Below are positions 1 through 11,264 of a stretch of 64,000 bases of DNA, in pieces. Both the position numbers and the translations under genes were made by a program. This DNA comes from Rutidosis leptorrhynchoides. Lineage: Eukaryota > Streptophyta > Magnoliopsida > Asterales > Asteraceae. Numbering within the stretch: the first letter of the stretch is position 1; each line of letters begins with the position of its first letter. The stretch is from assembly GCF_046630445.1 (NCBI RefSeq), contig NC_092338.1, forward strand, positions 339,101,001 to 339,165,000, in the 5' to 3' direction. The notes under the pieces were generated by a model. The model was not told the origin of the DNA and ran no database searches. It worked only from the letters and a program-made list of their open reading frames with translations.

Positions 1-1215
1 GGTCCACGTACAAATCCAACTATTACTACGAACCAGAAAATTTTGATGTCTATTAATTTAACCACTTAAAATAAATTTTCGTAATTTTAAGAAATTTAGA
101 TAAGAAGTAGAAAAAATTCTAAGTCCTAAAAACTAGAATAGCGAGAAATAAGAGAGAGAAAAAAAGAGTTCGTCGCAAAAGGTCGAAAAAGAAAAAAAAT
201 GGTTGAAAAATAAAAGGTGACGGAAAAATAAAAGAAACTTATAAAAACTAAAAAATACTTGACTAACCTAACCTTATTACTACAACTAACTTAAAATTAT
301 AATCGCAAATTGAGATTAGTAATTGGAATGATAATTGATACATAGTAAAAGGTGTAAAAATATTAAAGCTTACAGGAAAAACTAAATCCCAAATGGAAAT
401 AACTTAAAAAGAAACTAAAACTTAAAAAGGCGTCGCAAAATTCTAAAGTACCTAAATCTTAGTCTAAACAAAAAGCACTTAAGGAATTCTACGGCAAAGC
501 CTAAAAATCTAGGAGTAAAAATAACTATAGCAAAAACTAAGTTTAAAATTAAAAATGAGAGAAAAATACAAATATTACGCTAAAACGATTAAAAAGGGAC
601 AAAATATAAAAATATACAAAAAGTTGTAAAAAGTACAATTTTTATAAAAATATTATTTTTATATTATTTATTTAATAAAACTACTAATTTTACAATTTAA
701 TTAAAACTAATTAATACTAAATACATAAATTAAATAAAAAGTAAAAGTAAAAATAAAACTAATAATAATAATAATAATAATTAGGGTTAAATAATAATTA
801 TAATTAATTAAAACCCGTAATTAATGCTGAATTAGGGTTTTTTTTTCGCCTGTCAGAAAGGCTCCGCGAGTCGCGGTAATTAATGAAGAAAACCCCGTGA
901 GTCGCGGGGTTCAAAAATTCAGATGACAGCTTTAAATTCGACGCGTTTTTTCTTTATTTTTTTTTTATTTTCTGTTTTCTGTTTTTAAATAAATAAAAGA
1001 TATTAAAATAAAACTTATATTTTTATAAACTAAAATAAGAATAAAGAAACTTATAAAACTTAAATATTTTAAAAAAAAAGATACTTATATTTTTGTTTTT
1101 CTTTTTATATTTTCGAATATTTAAAACGTATTTTTACAAAAACCAATTTTAATAAAAGTTAACTAAAAATCTTTTTTTTTTATATTAGCGTTGCGCTTCC
1201 GGCTTTTAAGATAAG
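1..1215 (-). mobile_element. Athila element A, 5' untranslated leader (partial)
   Basis: This is the reverse complement of the leader of element F (60139-61430), followed almost base for base down to the sequence around the start of gag. It contains no open frame of its own. It carries a pair of GC-rich palindromic words (864-907, listed separately). Gag, pol and the 3' LTR of this copy lie off the left edge. With F it forms a long inverted repeat bracketing the window. Confidence 0.85.
864..907. promoter_or_regulatory. Paired GC palindromes in the leader of element A
   Basis: Two copies of a 13-base word, CCGCGAGTCGCGG (864-876, perfect 6+1+6 palindrome) and CCGTGAGTCGCGG (895-907, one CpG decayed), start 31 bases apart in otherwise AT-rich sequence. 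A word with the same core occurs as a pair in this element's LTR (2722-2766). Function unknown. Confidence 0.7.
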
Positions 1216-1233
1216 TCCCCGGCAGCGGCGCCA
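1216..1233 (-). promoter_or_regulatory. Primer binding site, tRNA-Asp type (element A)
   Basis: On the minus strand the site reads TGGCGCCGCTGCCGGGGA, 8 bases after the LTR end. It is complementary to the 3' end of plant tRNA-Asp with at most one mismatch, as is typical of Athila/Tat lineages. The same 18 bases occur in F at 60121-60138. It fixes this LTR as a 5' LTR and the element as minus-strand. Confidence 0.9.
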
Positions 1234-1241
1234 AAAATACT

Positions 1242-3234
1242 TGATGTCAAAGCATAGGGGTATAAAAAACTATTAAATTTTTGCAGGAAAAACTATTAAA
1301 TACGATACAATTTTATACAAGATATTTATTTATTTATAGAATGAATATACTTAAACCTTGCTACAACACTTATAGGCAGTGTACCTAATCGTACAGTAGT
1401 GTAGTTTTTAGTAAGTCCGGTTCGTTCCACAGGGAAATCTTTAAACAAAGCTCAACGCTATATTAGTTTACTTTTATAAAAATACAAATATATATATAAG
1501 TAATATTATTATTATAAAGGGGGGTTTTTACCGTTTAATGACCGGTTTGTCGATTTTAAAACTTTAGTTGCAGTTAAAACCTAATGTAAAATATTAAATA
1601 AATAAAAGACTTAATTCAAAGCGTAAAGTAAATAATGATAATGAAATTGCGAATAATAAAAGTGCGATAAAATAAAATTGCGATAATTAAAAAATACGAT
1701 AATTAAAAGTGCGATTAAATAACAATAAATAAAAGTGTGATAATTAGAAGTGCAATTAAATATAAAATAAAGAAAATTAAATATGAAATAAAAGAATTAT
1801 GCTTATTTAAACTTCCGTAATCATGATGTTTGACATGTTGATTTTAGTTTTATGCCCATGGGTTAATTGTCCTTTGTCCTGGATTATTTAATATGTCCGT
1901 CTGGTTTTTGTCCATAACAGTCCATCAGTCATAAATATAAAGTGCAAGTGTCCTCATCAAATTATTCTTATACCCGAAGTTAAATATTCCAACTAATTGG
2001 GGATTCGAATTGTAACAAGGTTTTAATACTTTGTTTAATGAATACACCAGGTTATCGACTACGTGTAAACCAAGGTTTTACTACTTTGTTAACAATTACA
2101 CCAATTACCCTTGAATGTAATTTCACCCCTGTTTTAATTATTCTAGTGGCTATTAATCCATTCCCGTGTCCGGTTAAATGAATGATTATTCGTACATATA
2201 AATATCCCGCCCATCGTGTCCGATCGAGTGTATATGGTAATTTATAGGGACGCCCAATTGTAAATCTTTATATTAACATTAACAAACTATCATTTAGTTA
2301 AACAAATATAAAGCCCATTAATAGCCCATAGTCTAATTTCCACAAGTGTCGTTCTTTTGTCCAAACCCCAATTATGGTACAAAGCCCAATTACCCAATTT
2401 TAGTAATTAGCCCAACATCATGATTACTTCGTTTTAAATAAGCATAATAATAACTTAGCTACGAGACATTAATATAAAAAGGTTGAACATAACTTACAAT
2501 GATTAAAAATAGCGTAGCGTTACACGGACAGAATTTCGACTTACACCCTTACAACATTCGCTAACATACCCTTATTATTAGAATTATAATTAAAATTAAA
2601 ATATAAATTATATATATATATATATATAAATTTTACGTATGATAAGAGAAGAGAAAGATATAGAATATATTTTGCGATCAGAATTCGGTTGGCTTTATAG
2701 GGATTTTTGATTTTTGGGGCTCCGCGACTCGCGGTGAATTTTGCCTTCAAACTCCGCGAGTTGCGGAGTTTGAAATTCCAGCTCACATCTTGGAGTCTTT
2801 CTCTGCCGACGGTTTTTATTATATATATAATATATATATAATTAATATAATTAATTATATATTATATTATATTTATATACATAGTTAACTTGTAATTTTT
2901 AGTCCGTTGCGTCGAGCGTTGAGAGTTGACTCTGGTCCCGGTTCCGGATTTTTGAACGTCCTTGCGTACAATTTTATATTTTGTATTTTGCGTTTTGAAT
3001 CTTGTACTCTTGTAATTTCGAGACATTTCTTATCAATAATTGGAACCTCTTTGATTGTCTTTTGTACTTTTGAGCTTTTTGGTCGTTTGCGTCTTCAATT
3101 CGTCGAATCTGTCTTTTGTCTTCACCTTTTATTATTTAAACGAATATCACTTGTAAATAGAACAATTGCAACTAAAATCTTGTCTTTCTTGAGGAATAAT
3201 GCTATGAAATATATGTTCATTTTTAGCATTATCA
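1242..3234 (-). mobile_element. Athila-family 5' LTR (element A)
   Basis: 1993 bp, bounded on the minus strand by TGATAATG...and...GACATCA. It aligns along its length with the solo LTR (10583-12459) and F's LTR (58140-60112), including the shared first 60 bases and the R/U5 end. A TATA box lies at 2693-2699 (minus). The base after the LTR starts the candidate TSD GCACC (3235-3239); its partner is off-window. The insertion lies in the LTR of element G. Confidence 0.92.
2693..2766 (-). promoter_or_regulatory. Core promoter of A LTR: paired GC palindromes plus TATA box
   Basis: Reading on the minus strand, the words CCGCAACTCGCGG-like (2754-2766) and CCGCGAGTCGCGG-like (2722-2734) start exactly 32 bases apart. 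They are followed after 22 bases by TATAAAG (2693-2699). The same layout recurs in the solo LTR, in F and in B. The TATA box is a standard LTR promoter element; the role of the paired words is unknown. Confidence 0.7.
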
Positions 3235-4479
3235 GCACCCGGTAACTAACTTAACGTAAAATAAATATCACCCCCTAAAGGTACACTTGGAGAGTGCGTA
3301 TGTTCTCGAAGTATTAAACACCCGTTAAATGCTAGTGCGACTAGCCCGAGTGGGGATGTCAAACCCTATGGATCCATATCTAATATTCGCGTTCACCGGT
3401 TCAAAAACCAATGATTAAACGTTACCGTGCTAAGGGAAATCTTTGTGCCGTTATATCACCCACACATATATAAAGTTTAAGTACTCGTGTCAAGTAAGTA
3501 AAACATAAAAAGCGCATGTATTCTCAGTCCCAAAAATAGTAAAGTAAAAAAGGGAAGCTATAACTCACAGTGAATGTGCGGTAAAATCGATACGACAATG
3601 TAAGCAAGTAGTAAGTCGATCCAAACAAGTAAGTTGGTCGATCCAAAAGGTCCTTAACCTAAGTCAATGGTTACTAAGTCAGTAAATTGTTCCCCAGAAG
3701 TTTAAAAGTAAATAAGTTAAGTCTTAAGTATCATCATCATCATTCGTAAAAGATAAAGCAAGTTTTCAACAAGAATAGAGATCGAAATAAAAGGCTGACT
3801 TCGGACAGCTGCTAAGACCTCTATACAAACCGAAAAGACTCGTGGTCAGTGGCCAATGCTCCGTATGTGAGTCCTCGTACTGCTATCCAATTTTCAGATC
3901 CTAACTCGATGTCGTTTGACTGTGGCGATGGTTCAAACGCGAGTTGGTCAGAATTTTCAGCACGTCATTACAAAGGCGTAGTGATTTTCGAAAGGCTATA
4001 AATCCTAAACCGTATATCGGATTTAGGCAAGTCCTAAGCGAAAATTCATCTAATCGAACCGAACTATCGAAAAATCAATTTTTCCAGAAGTCCTAGGAGT
4101 TTGATCAGACCCCGAAAAACAGCAAACAAGTGCTCCGGTGGGTTTCTAGGTGCTTGATGCTCATCACGGTTCTCATCCTTTATGCGTGTAAGCTTCAAGT
4201 GTTCAACTCTTTGATGTTTTAGCATCACTTTGACCAAGTTTCAACCATCAAAACACAACTAAGAGTAAAATCTAACATTCTACAAGTTTTGAACATCAAG
4301 GTTGTCTCTTTATTGCATAAACACAATAAAGCGTCAACCTTTGTCCTTTTGACATAAGTTTATGCATCTTCATCATATGAGATGATGAAGACTTGATTTT
4401 TATCACCATAAAAATCATAAAAAGGTTCCAAGTAAGTGAGATCTACAATAATAACTTAGATCTCAAGTATTAAGAAACC

Positions 4480-4865
4480 CTAAGCTAGAAAGCTTGGATC
4501 TTTATAAGATTAATGAGACCATAAGCTAGAAAGCTAAGATATAGTGAAAGTAATGAGACCATAAGCTAAAAAGCTAAGATCTAAACAAAATAATGAAACC
4601 CTAAGCTAGAAAGCTTGGATCTTTAATGTTCTTGAAGATCCTTAAAGGAAAAGGCTAGATCTACAAGTTACATGAAGATCATAAACACAAGTTTTAATCT
4701 TTTAACAAAAATAAAGTGATCTTAAGCTATAAAGCTTAGATCCATCAAAATAATGAAGATTTAAAGCTAGAAAGCTTGAAATTTCATGTTCTTGAAGGAT
4801 TCAAATCAAAGTTTGAATCTTCAAGATATAACAAGATCAAGAAGCTAAAAAGCTTGATCTTATGA
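4480..4865. repeat. Degenerate tandem repeat with AAGCTAGAAAGCTT core, inside G LTR
   Basis: The palindromic core AAGCTAGAAAGCTT or close variants recurs at least seven times, spaced roughly 50-60 bases, each followed by GATCT-like sequence. Neighbouring units share 'taatgagaccataag'. It lies just downstream of the LTR TATA box on the minus strand, so it would be in the transcript leader (R/U5). No protein-coding sense was found. Confidence 0.65.
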
Positions 4866-5023
4866 AGATGATGATGATGTCGTGTATAAAAAGAAGAGAA
4901 GAAGAAGAAAAAAACATTAAAACTTATAATTTTCAGTGTGAGAAAGACTAGAGAGAGAATTAGAGAGCAAGTGTGTGTAAAATGTGAATGAGATCAAGTG
5001 TGAAATGGGAGAAATGAGCTTGA

Positions 5024-5031
5024 TATTTATA
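5024..5031 (-). promoter_or_regulatory. TATA box of G LTR
   Basis: TATAAATA on the minus strand, followed by a pyrimidine-rich leader. Upstream (higher coordinates) is a G-rich tract at 5036-5095 rather than the paired palindromes seen in other LTRs here. Confidence 0.5.
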
Positions 5032-5664
5032 GTGGTGGTGGGTGGTTTAGGCCGTGGGGTTTGGGGGGAGGGGGGACAAGGGGACAACTTTTTGCTTAGT
5101 GGTGGTCTAAAGGTGGTGCTTATTGTTGGGATCTCATGCAACATGTATGGTAATGGTTAACAAAAATGCTAGCATGTTAGCTCATATTAATGGGTTTTTG
5201 TCTTACATTTTAATGGGTCATAAACTTATTAAAGTTGGGCTAATTTAAGAGTCCATTAGCTAGAGTAGGGTGGGCTTAAGTCCATTAAGGTAAAAAGTCC
5301 AATAAGACTAACTAGTGTGCATTAGTAAATTACTAAGCGTAATTAAGCGACCAATAAGCCAAGTAATTATCATTAGGAAATAACAATTAGTAACACGTAG
5401 TCATAATATTCCAATTATGACAAAAGTTTAACGTGTACCAAGTACGTAGCTCGCTTTAAACGTCAAGTGACATTAACGGTCATAAAAGCATTCGAGGATC
5501 AAGTTAAGTGATTAAACACTTAATATCATGTTGTAAGACATTAACGAAAGTAATTAATCATGAATAAGGATCCCAGAGCATAAACTAGCTCAGTACGCAC
5601 AAATACGCAGTTTCATGAAAGTATAGAGCACAAAAATATAAGTCGAAAAAGTCGGGTCGTTACA

Positions 5665-6218
5665 ACGGTTGTCATTAACACACCAGAAAATGTGATACAT
5701 ATCATTTATTATTTTAATGATAATCTTTAGAATCACTGACTTAGTAAACTTAGTGGATAGAGTTGGGCGTGTCTAGAGTGATGAGTTGAGGCGGTTTTAT
5801 CTCCTGTTTAAAATTCTGTGATTGAAGTCTCGCACACTTTAATGGTGACACAGAAATCGAGAGATGACCCAAGCTAGCAATGAAGATCAGATTATTACTC
5901 AGGTATTTGAGTGTCAGAAGTCTTCCTTCCTATGGCGTGGAAGTGCGGCGTGTCCCGGGTGTTTATTCGGCGGTGTTCAAATGAAGTTCCGTAATCGGGT
6001 GATCTAGAGTTATTGTGGGTGTCTAACACAATTAACAGGTGAAGTTGATTACGTTTTGACAAGTGTAGTTGAAGTACTCTTTATCGAAAGCTGCTAACTT
6101 GTTGGTTAGAATGTGCGTGTACCAAGAAGCATTCTTGGCGGTATAAATGGGTAGGTTCAATGAAGTCTAGACAGGTAATCTGGTATGGGTTGTTTAGATC
6201 AACCTTCAAGTGGGAGAG
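5665..6218 (+). mobile_element. Ty1/copia element H, truncated 3' internal region
   Basis: This sequence precedes a copia polypurine tract and 3' LTR. No pol frame is open; multiple stops occur in all frames, so only the end of the internal domain and 3' untranslated part remain. It is cut on its 5' side by element G at 5664. A TSD partner cannot be checked because the 5' end of H is not in the window. Confidence 0.65.
6208..6218 (+). promoter_or_regulatory. Copia polypurine tract
   Basis: AAGTGGGAGAG directly precedes the LTR start TGTTGG. This is the classical plus-strand primer position and consensus of Ty1/copia elements. Confidence 0.8.
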
Positions 6219-6621
6219 TGTTGGATGTGTGAAGAATATCAAAACAACAAGGAAAAAAAGAAGAAAAAAAGTCTGACTCGAAATCATGCCTTAAGGCGCG
6301 GCGCGACCCTTTTAGGCGCGACGTGGCCCAAGCCTGACGGGTGTTTTCTTGTTCCCAAAGTTATTTCCATGTTTAGTTTTGCCTATATAAACATTTCATT
6401 GTAACCTGTAAATGTGTGCACGAAATTAATAAGAAAAATTATCTGGTTTGCGCCCGTGGAGTAAACCCTTTTCCGTGTTTGGAGTTGAGATATAACCACG
6501 TTAAATTCCTGTGTTGTTTATGTTTTATTTATCGTATCGCTTATTCGTTTGTTGTATGTGGAGTTGTGTGATTAGGCTAAATCACATGTTCTTGTTAGGG
6601 TCCATTATCGAATTCCTAACA
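6219..6621 (+). mobile_element. Ty1/copia 3' LTR (element H)
   Basis: 403 bp, bounded by TGTTGGATG...and...TTCCTAACA, which are inverted terminal matches. The TATA box is CTATATAAA (6383-6391). Upstream of it a 20-base GC-rich unit is repeated twice in tandem (6291-6330). The flanking 3' candidate TSD is GATAC (6622-6626). The length fits a normal copia LTR. Confidence 0.82.
6291..6391 (+). promoter_or_regulatory. Copia LTR promoter: two 20-bp GC words plus TATA box
   Basis: Two adjacent 20-base units (6291-6310 and 6311-6330) share GGCGCGrCGyGrCC. On the opposite strand the first contains GTCGCGCCGCG, an 11-mer also present in the gypsy LTR of element E (54492-54502). The TATA box follows at 6383. 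The copia and gypsy LTRs are otherwise unrelated. Confidence 0.6.
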
Positions 6622-7745
6622 GATACTCCGTAGTATGTATTTTTTGGTTACGAAGTTCAGGAACAGGACACTGATGATTTTAAATCAAAACATGTGAATG
6701 TTTTTATATTTATTTAGAAGATTTTTTTAATTTGATTATTAAGTAAAACTTCTTAATTATTTAAGTGAAAAAGTTGCTCAAAATAGACAATCAGTTTAGT
6801 GTGTAATCTGAAAGAGAAATACATGTTTAAGTGGATGTTACAGACGAATGGTGAAAATTAAGGATGATGTTAAAATGGTCGGAAAATCCAAACCTCCGAT
6901 GGTGGCACTAGGTGGCGCGTGGTGGACCAGAAACCGGTAAGTTCTGTTGAGTTTTGTTGCTAATGTAAAATCGTAAATGGTGTTGGAGGTGACTTCTAAT
7001 CTCAAGAGAAAAGAAGAAGATTTACATATAGAAAGTTTGATAAGTTTTGATTTGGTTATGGGTTTTAATCGTTGGGAGAAGAACAATAAGAAAGAGAAAA
7101 TAAAGTTGATCTTTTATCAATTTTCATTAGTAGTATTAATAATTGATTCTACAATTAATTTGAAAGAGAAAATATTGAGGGTATTTTGGGTAGTTAACCT
7201 AAATTAATGTTGGATGTATCAAAAAACAATGTGGAAATATCACTCCCTATGCAGATATCACCACTGTTGTCCGTTGCGTCCGTTGTGGCATTTTGGTAAC
7301 TAAATCGTTTCGACCCCGACCCGTTTTCTTATAAGCCGGTCAACGGTCAAAAGTCAGGTCAAATGTAGAAAAAATTGGGTCAACACCGGTCAAAAGTCAG
7401 AAATTCAGTTAAAATCGGTCATAAGTCGGTCAAATCAAACAAAATTGACTTAGTTTATTATTCCATTTGGTATGATATTAATGATAATAGCAATTATAGG
7501 TACAAACTTGTCAACGAAGGTGTTTTAGCTATAAAATATGTGTAAATGTATATTTATATATATAAAAGTAAGCATTAGTCAACATCCGTTTCGACCCCAT
7601 CTCGACCCCTTTTTTGGTTGCGACGTTTTGAAGTCGCTACCGTTTCGGCCCCGTCTTGCGTCTTTTTCAACCTTGTATATCACCAAACACTTGCATGATC
7701 AATTCTGCATGATCACTGACACATTCATCAAACACTCGAAAATAT

Positions 7746-7960
7746 AAGAAAAAATTACGCCGTTGGTACCTGCGGTTTGTTCACATTTGCATCATAACAC
7801 CTAAACTATTTTTTTGCGTAGTTGGTACCCCAGTTTTGCTTAACTATCGTGATTGGCACCCCAACCTAACTACAGTCAAAGTTTAATGGTTAACCCCTCA
7901 CATGCATGGGGCAAATTTGTCACTTTCCATCTCTTTTTATCCATTATAACAAAAATAAAA
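7746..7960. repeat. Possible short transposon remnant
   Basis: A compact stretch with the phrases 'gttggtacc' and 'gattggcacccc' and a higher GC content than its surroundings resembles dispersed short repeats common in dicot genomes. I see no terminal inverted repeat or target duplication, so class and ends are uncertain. Confidence 0.3.
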
Positions 7961-8060
7961 ATACATCACCCTTTTATAAATGATCCCAGCTGTTACATAC
8001 ATGAAGACTAATTTTTTCAGCCCATGATTGTACCAACGCAACTTTTCGTTGCATATCAGG

Positions 8061-8260
8061 CAGGGGCGGAGCTTAGGGTAACCCAAAGGGGGTATCCGCG
8101 CCCACCTAGATATAACGGGGGAAAAAATTTACACTAAAATTTTTTTACTAAAAAATAAGATTTTTATTAGTGTTTACCCCGCTAGAAATAAAAAATTTAT
8201 TAAATTTTCTCATCCGCTCCATCTATCTTTGAGTTTAAGTTCCAGCACTTATCTCAGGTT
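8061..8260. mobile_element. Possible hAT-like non-autonomous fragment
   Basis: It begins with CAGGGGCGGAGCTTAGG, which resembles the CAGGGGCGGA-type termini of plant hAT-like elements. A weak counterpart 'catccgctcc' lies near 8211. No clean second terminus or 8-bp duplication is visible. Low confidence. Confidence 0.28.
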
Positions 8261-8473
8261 CATTTTGTAAAGCCTGTTCCATCATGCATATTTGCACGTG
8301 ATTCATTATGTTTCATTAGATGGACCCTTGTTTGTATTGAGATGTAATGTGTTAATAACAATAACTACTGTTAATAAGAAAAATAGTAACAATAAACTGA
8401 AACTTGGGTTTTTATGTAATTTGTTTGTACAATTCTTGGCACACCTTGTTAGCTGAACAGGGAAGTTGGGATC

Positions 8474-9178
8474 TGATCACTAAATGGACGATATGGGGTG
8501 ATATGATGGTGGATGTATGCTTGTTGGCGATTCCACGAAGGTAGTACGAAGGTATCGTACTTTACGCCACCAAGATACGGAGGTAACTCATTGAGAGTGT
8601 TTTATGTATGAGTGATTATGACTGAGTGTGTCCCTCTTGTCCAGGGATCATGCTCCCTTTATATAGAGTTAGATAATAGCCTTGTCATCAGTTTTCTAGG
8701 TAGATTCAGTCGTCGAGGCAATCTCTGATGAGACAAAGGGGACTTTCCCTTCGTCTGACTGTAATCTCTGGTGGTCCAAGAAAGTTAGCCTGCAGCATTC
8801 CTCTTTTGTCATTTGGATGTTAGTGGTAACGAGTTTGGTCAACCCGTTAACTCCTCTCCTTCAGTCTAGGTGACCTCGTGACCTTAGGAGAGGTCCCTGT
8901 CCATTGGTAACCGTGTTCCCTTCGTCAATACTTTCCTTCGTTACGATTGCTTCGTATGACGGAAGTGGATTTATACCAACTCTGAATATTGGGATTCTTA
9001 TTTGATGGCATTCTTCGTCTGTCCTTTGAGCGCCATTATTTGATTTCAAGGATATCCCGCCTTTAGTTTGTATTTGACATATGCGTTCTTGTGATCCAAC
9101 CTTATGTCATCTATCATCGTTAGGTGTGATACCTTCGTTAGCGTAGCTTTGCATGTCTTGATGGGGGATACACTATCA
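8474..9178 (-). mobile_element. Tat-lineage 3' LTR (element T)
   Basis: On the minus strand the LTR starts TGATAGTGTATCCC at 9178, right after the polypurine tract. The probable end is ...AGTGATCA at 8474, chosen because it mirrors the start. The other LTR is not in the window, so the left boundary is not confirmed. A TATA box lies at 8658-8667 (minus). About 705 bp. Confidence 0.65.
8658..8667 (-). promoter_or_regulatory. TATA box of T LTR
   Basis: CTATATAAAG on the minus strand, about 510 bases into the LTR, followed by the R/U5 part. Confidence 0.5.
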
Positions 9179-9191
9179 AGCCCCCCAGTTT
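9179..9191 (-). promoter_or_regulatory. Polypurine tract of element T
   Basis: AAACTGGGGGGCT on the minus strand immediately before the LTR start TGATAG. It defines the 3' LTR and the minus orientation, in agreement with the minus-strand pol at 43168-45317. Confidence 0.75.
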
Positions 9192-9557
9192 AATTTTACG
9201 AAGCTTTTTAACCAAGCTATGTTGAATTAAACTCAAGTTGCCACATGATAGCTTGATTTGACGCCTCTGATCCTTGCAATTAATTACCCGGATGCGATTA
9301 CCTTTCTGCCCCTATGAATTCTTTACTGTTAAAATAGGGTTGAAGGGTGAAATGGTAATTTCTTGGTGCGGTTATCAAAGTAATTCTGTAATTGATTTGA
9401 CGGTTGCTGCTCAAGGGTAATAAAAAGTTAATCTCTTAATTTTCTCTTTCATTTTTCCCTTTCTTTTTCTTTTGCTATTCTTCATCGTCCGATCATACTT
9501 CCTATTTCTCAAAAAAGGTATTGCTCCCCATCTTGTTGTCTTTTTTGTTATTTTGTT

Positions 9558-10283
9558 ATGGCTAAAGTAGGGCTTCGATCGATTTCTAGTGCCGTGACCC
9601 CTGAGCGTTTAAAACGCCTCTGTAAAACCCTAGGTCTCAAAGGAGACGACATGATTTTGCCGGAATCTGGTAAGTTCATGCTAGATTTTCCGGCGGATTA
9701 CGTCGGAATGTACACGCAATCATTTACAGAGTGCAACCTTAGTATTCCCATTTCATCATTCTTTCTTAGTGTTCTTGATTACTTCAAAGTCCATGTTTCG
9801 ATTGTCCACCCTCTCGCCGTTAAAAAGATCTTGGCTTTTGAATATATGTGCAAAGCTTATGGCGGTCAGCCTTCAGTTGACTTGTTTCACTGTTTCTTTC
9901 AAACTGGTGACGCTGGGAATTGAGTTAACATTGCCAAGCGCCGCAAAAAGAGGGGTAGCTTGACTGATACTCCAATGTGTTTTGCTTCTTCCATTCCTGA
10001 TGTAAGGAATTAGAAGGATTCCTTCGTTTATATCAAGAAAACTTTTTTCTTTCCAGATAAATATCCTAATGCCGTTGACATCAGATGGGCCACCGTCCCC
10101 AAGCAATATAGTGATCCTGTTCCTGAGGATGCTAAAGATGATCCTCTCTTTAGTAGGATTTGTCGGCATCCTATTATTCCTTCAACTCTTCCGGATTCTC
10201 TTCTTTTTAAACTCGGCATGGCACCTTCCTGGGAAAAAGGCGAAGCTATCCCTGTGTACTTTTATGGGGAACGGGGTAGGTAT
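9558..10283 (+). pseudogene. Antisense extra ORF of Tat element T, N-terminal part
   Basis: An ORF of 242 codons in one frame lies opposite to pol, between the 3' LTR and pol. It resembles the plant 'putative gypsy-type transposon' (transposase 28) proteins. Landmarks are VGMYTQSFTECNLSIPIS, a helical VLDYFKVHVSIVHP segment and a later KRRKKRG. Such antisense genes are known from Tat elements; their role is unknown. Two in-frame stops (TGA 9921, TAG 10011) fall where a tryptophan is expected, each explained by one G-to-A change. The start ATG follows a pyrimidine-rich leader. The frame is cut by element B at 10284 and resumes at 27848. Confidence 0.75.
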
Positions 10284-10582
10284 TGTGACGACCCGGAAAT
10301 TTTCGACCAAATTTAAACTTAATCTTTATATGGGTTCGACACGATAAGCAAATTCTTTAATATTAAAGTCTCAAAAAGATTTTTAACTATGTTCATGTAT
10401 TCAATTATCATTCGACCATTACCGACGATTCACGAACCACTATTTGTAAATAGGTATGTGTGTATATATATTATTCATATACATAATCAGTTATATAAAT
10501 TTTGTAATACAAGTAATTTATAAATATATAAAGTTATAATATTTCATTCCATGTAAATAATTATGTGTTATAAATAATTGGT

Positions 10583-11196
10583 TGATAAGGCTAAAAAGGA
10601 ACATATATTTCATAGCAATATCCCTCCTAAATAATAGATTTTTATATGTAATTGTATTATATTTTCATTGTAATTGTTTAAATAAATAAATGTGAAGACG
10701 AAGCACGAAGATTAAAGAATTGAAGAAAAAGTGCCACTAAAGCCATAGTACACTTAAAAGTGCCACTAAAAAGTGAGTAAAAGACTCGCACGGATTTTGA
10801 AATTTAAGGAGAACAATTTTTGTGCAAATTACAAATCGCGAAATGTAAAGTGCACGATATAAAATAGTACGAAAGGACGTTCGAAAATCCGGAACCGGGA
10901 CATGAGTCAACTATCAACGCCCGACGCAACGGACTAAAAATTACAAGTCTACTATGCACAAGAATATAATATAATATATAAATAATTATATTAATTATTT
11001 ATATTTTATATTTATATATATAAAACGTCGGCAAAGAAAATCCAAAAGGGTGTGAGCTGTATCCCATTTCCCCGTGACTCGCGGAGTTCTCAGGCACAAA
11101 GTGCCGCGACTCGCGGAGCACAGAAATTTCAGAATGCCTATAAAATATCACGAATTCTGCGAGTAAAAAAAACATAATAATAATAATACTCCGTAG

Positions 11197-11264
<68 letters not shown>

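Larger units (their letters stand above)
3235..5664 (-). mobile_element. Gypsy LTR (element G), partial
   Basis: The right boundary is the minus-strand start TGTAACGACCCGAC at 5664, the hallmark start of Tekay-type gypsy LTRs. A TATA box (tataaata, minus, 5024-5031) and an A/T-rich leader follow. The left end is cut by element A at 3234, so length and partner LTR are unknown. The candidate TSD is ACGGT (5665-5669). No coding sequence; small open frames here are not credible genes. It could be the 5' LTR of a minus-strand element or a solo LTR. Confidence 0.75.
6622..8473. other. Non-coding flank between copia H and Tat element T
   Basis: No credible gene: open frames are short and show no recognisable domain. 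The sequence holds a stretch rich in the recurring phrase GGTCAAAAGTCA (about 7330-7440), a possible low-copy repeat (7746-7960) and a possible hAT-like terminus (8061). It is the only part of the window that could be pre-insertion host DNA. Confidence 0.5.

Noticed and set aside
6977..7207. Overlapping 76-82-codon frames on both strands as a host gene
   Set aside because: No domain, no codon bias, no splice context. The sequence is AT-rich flank.
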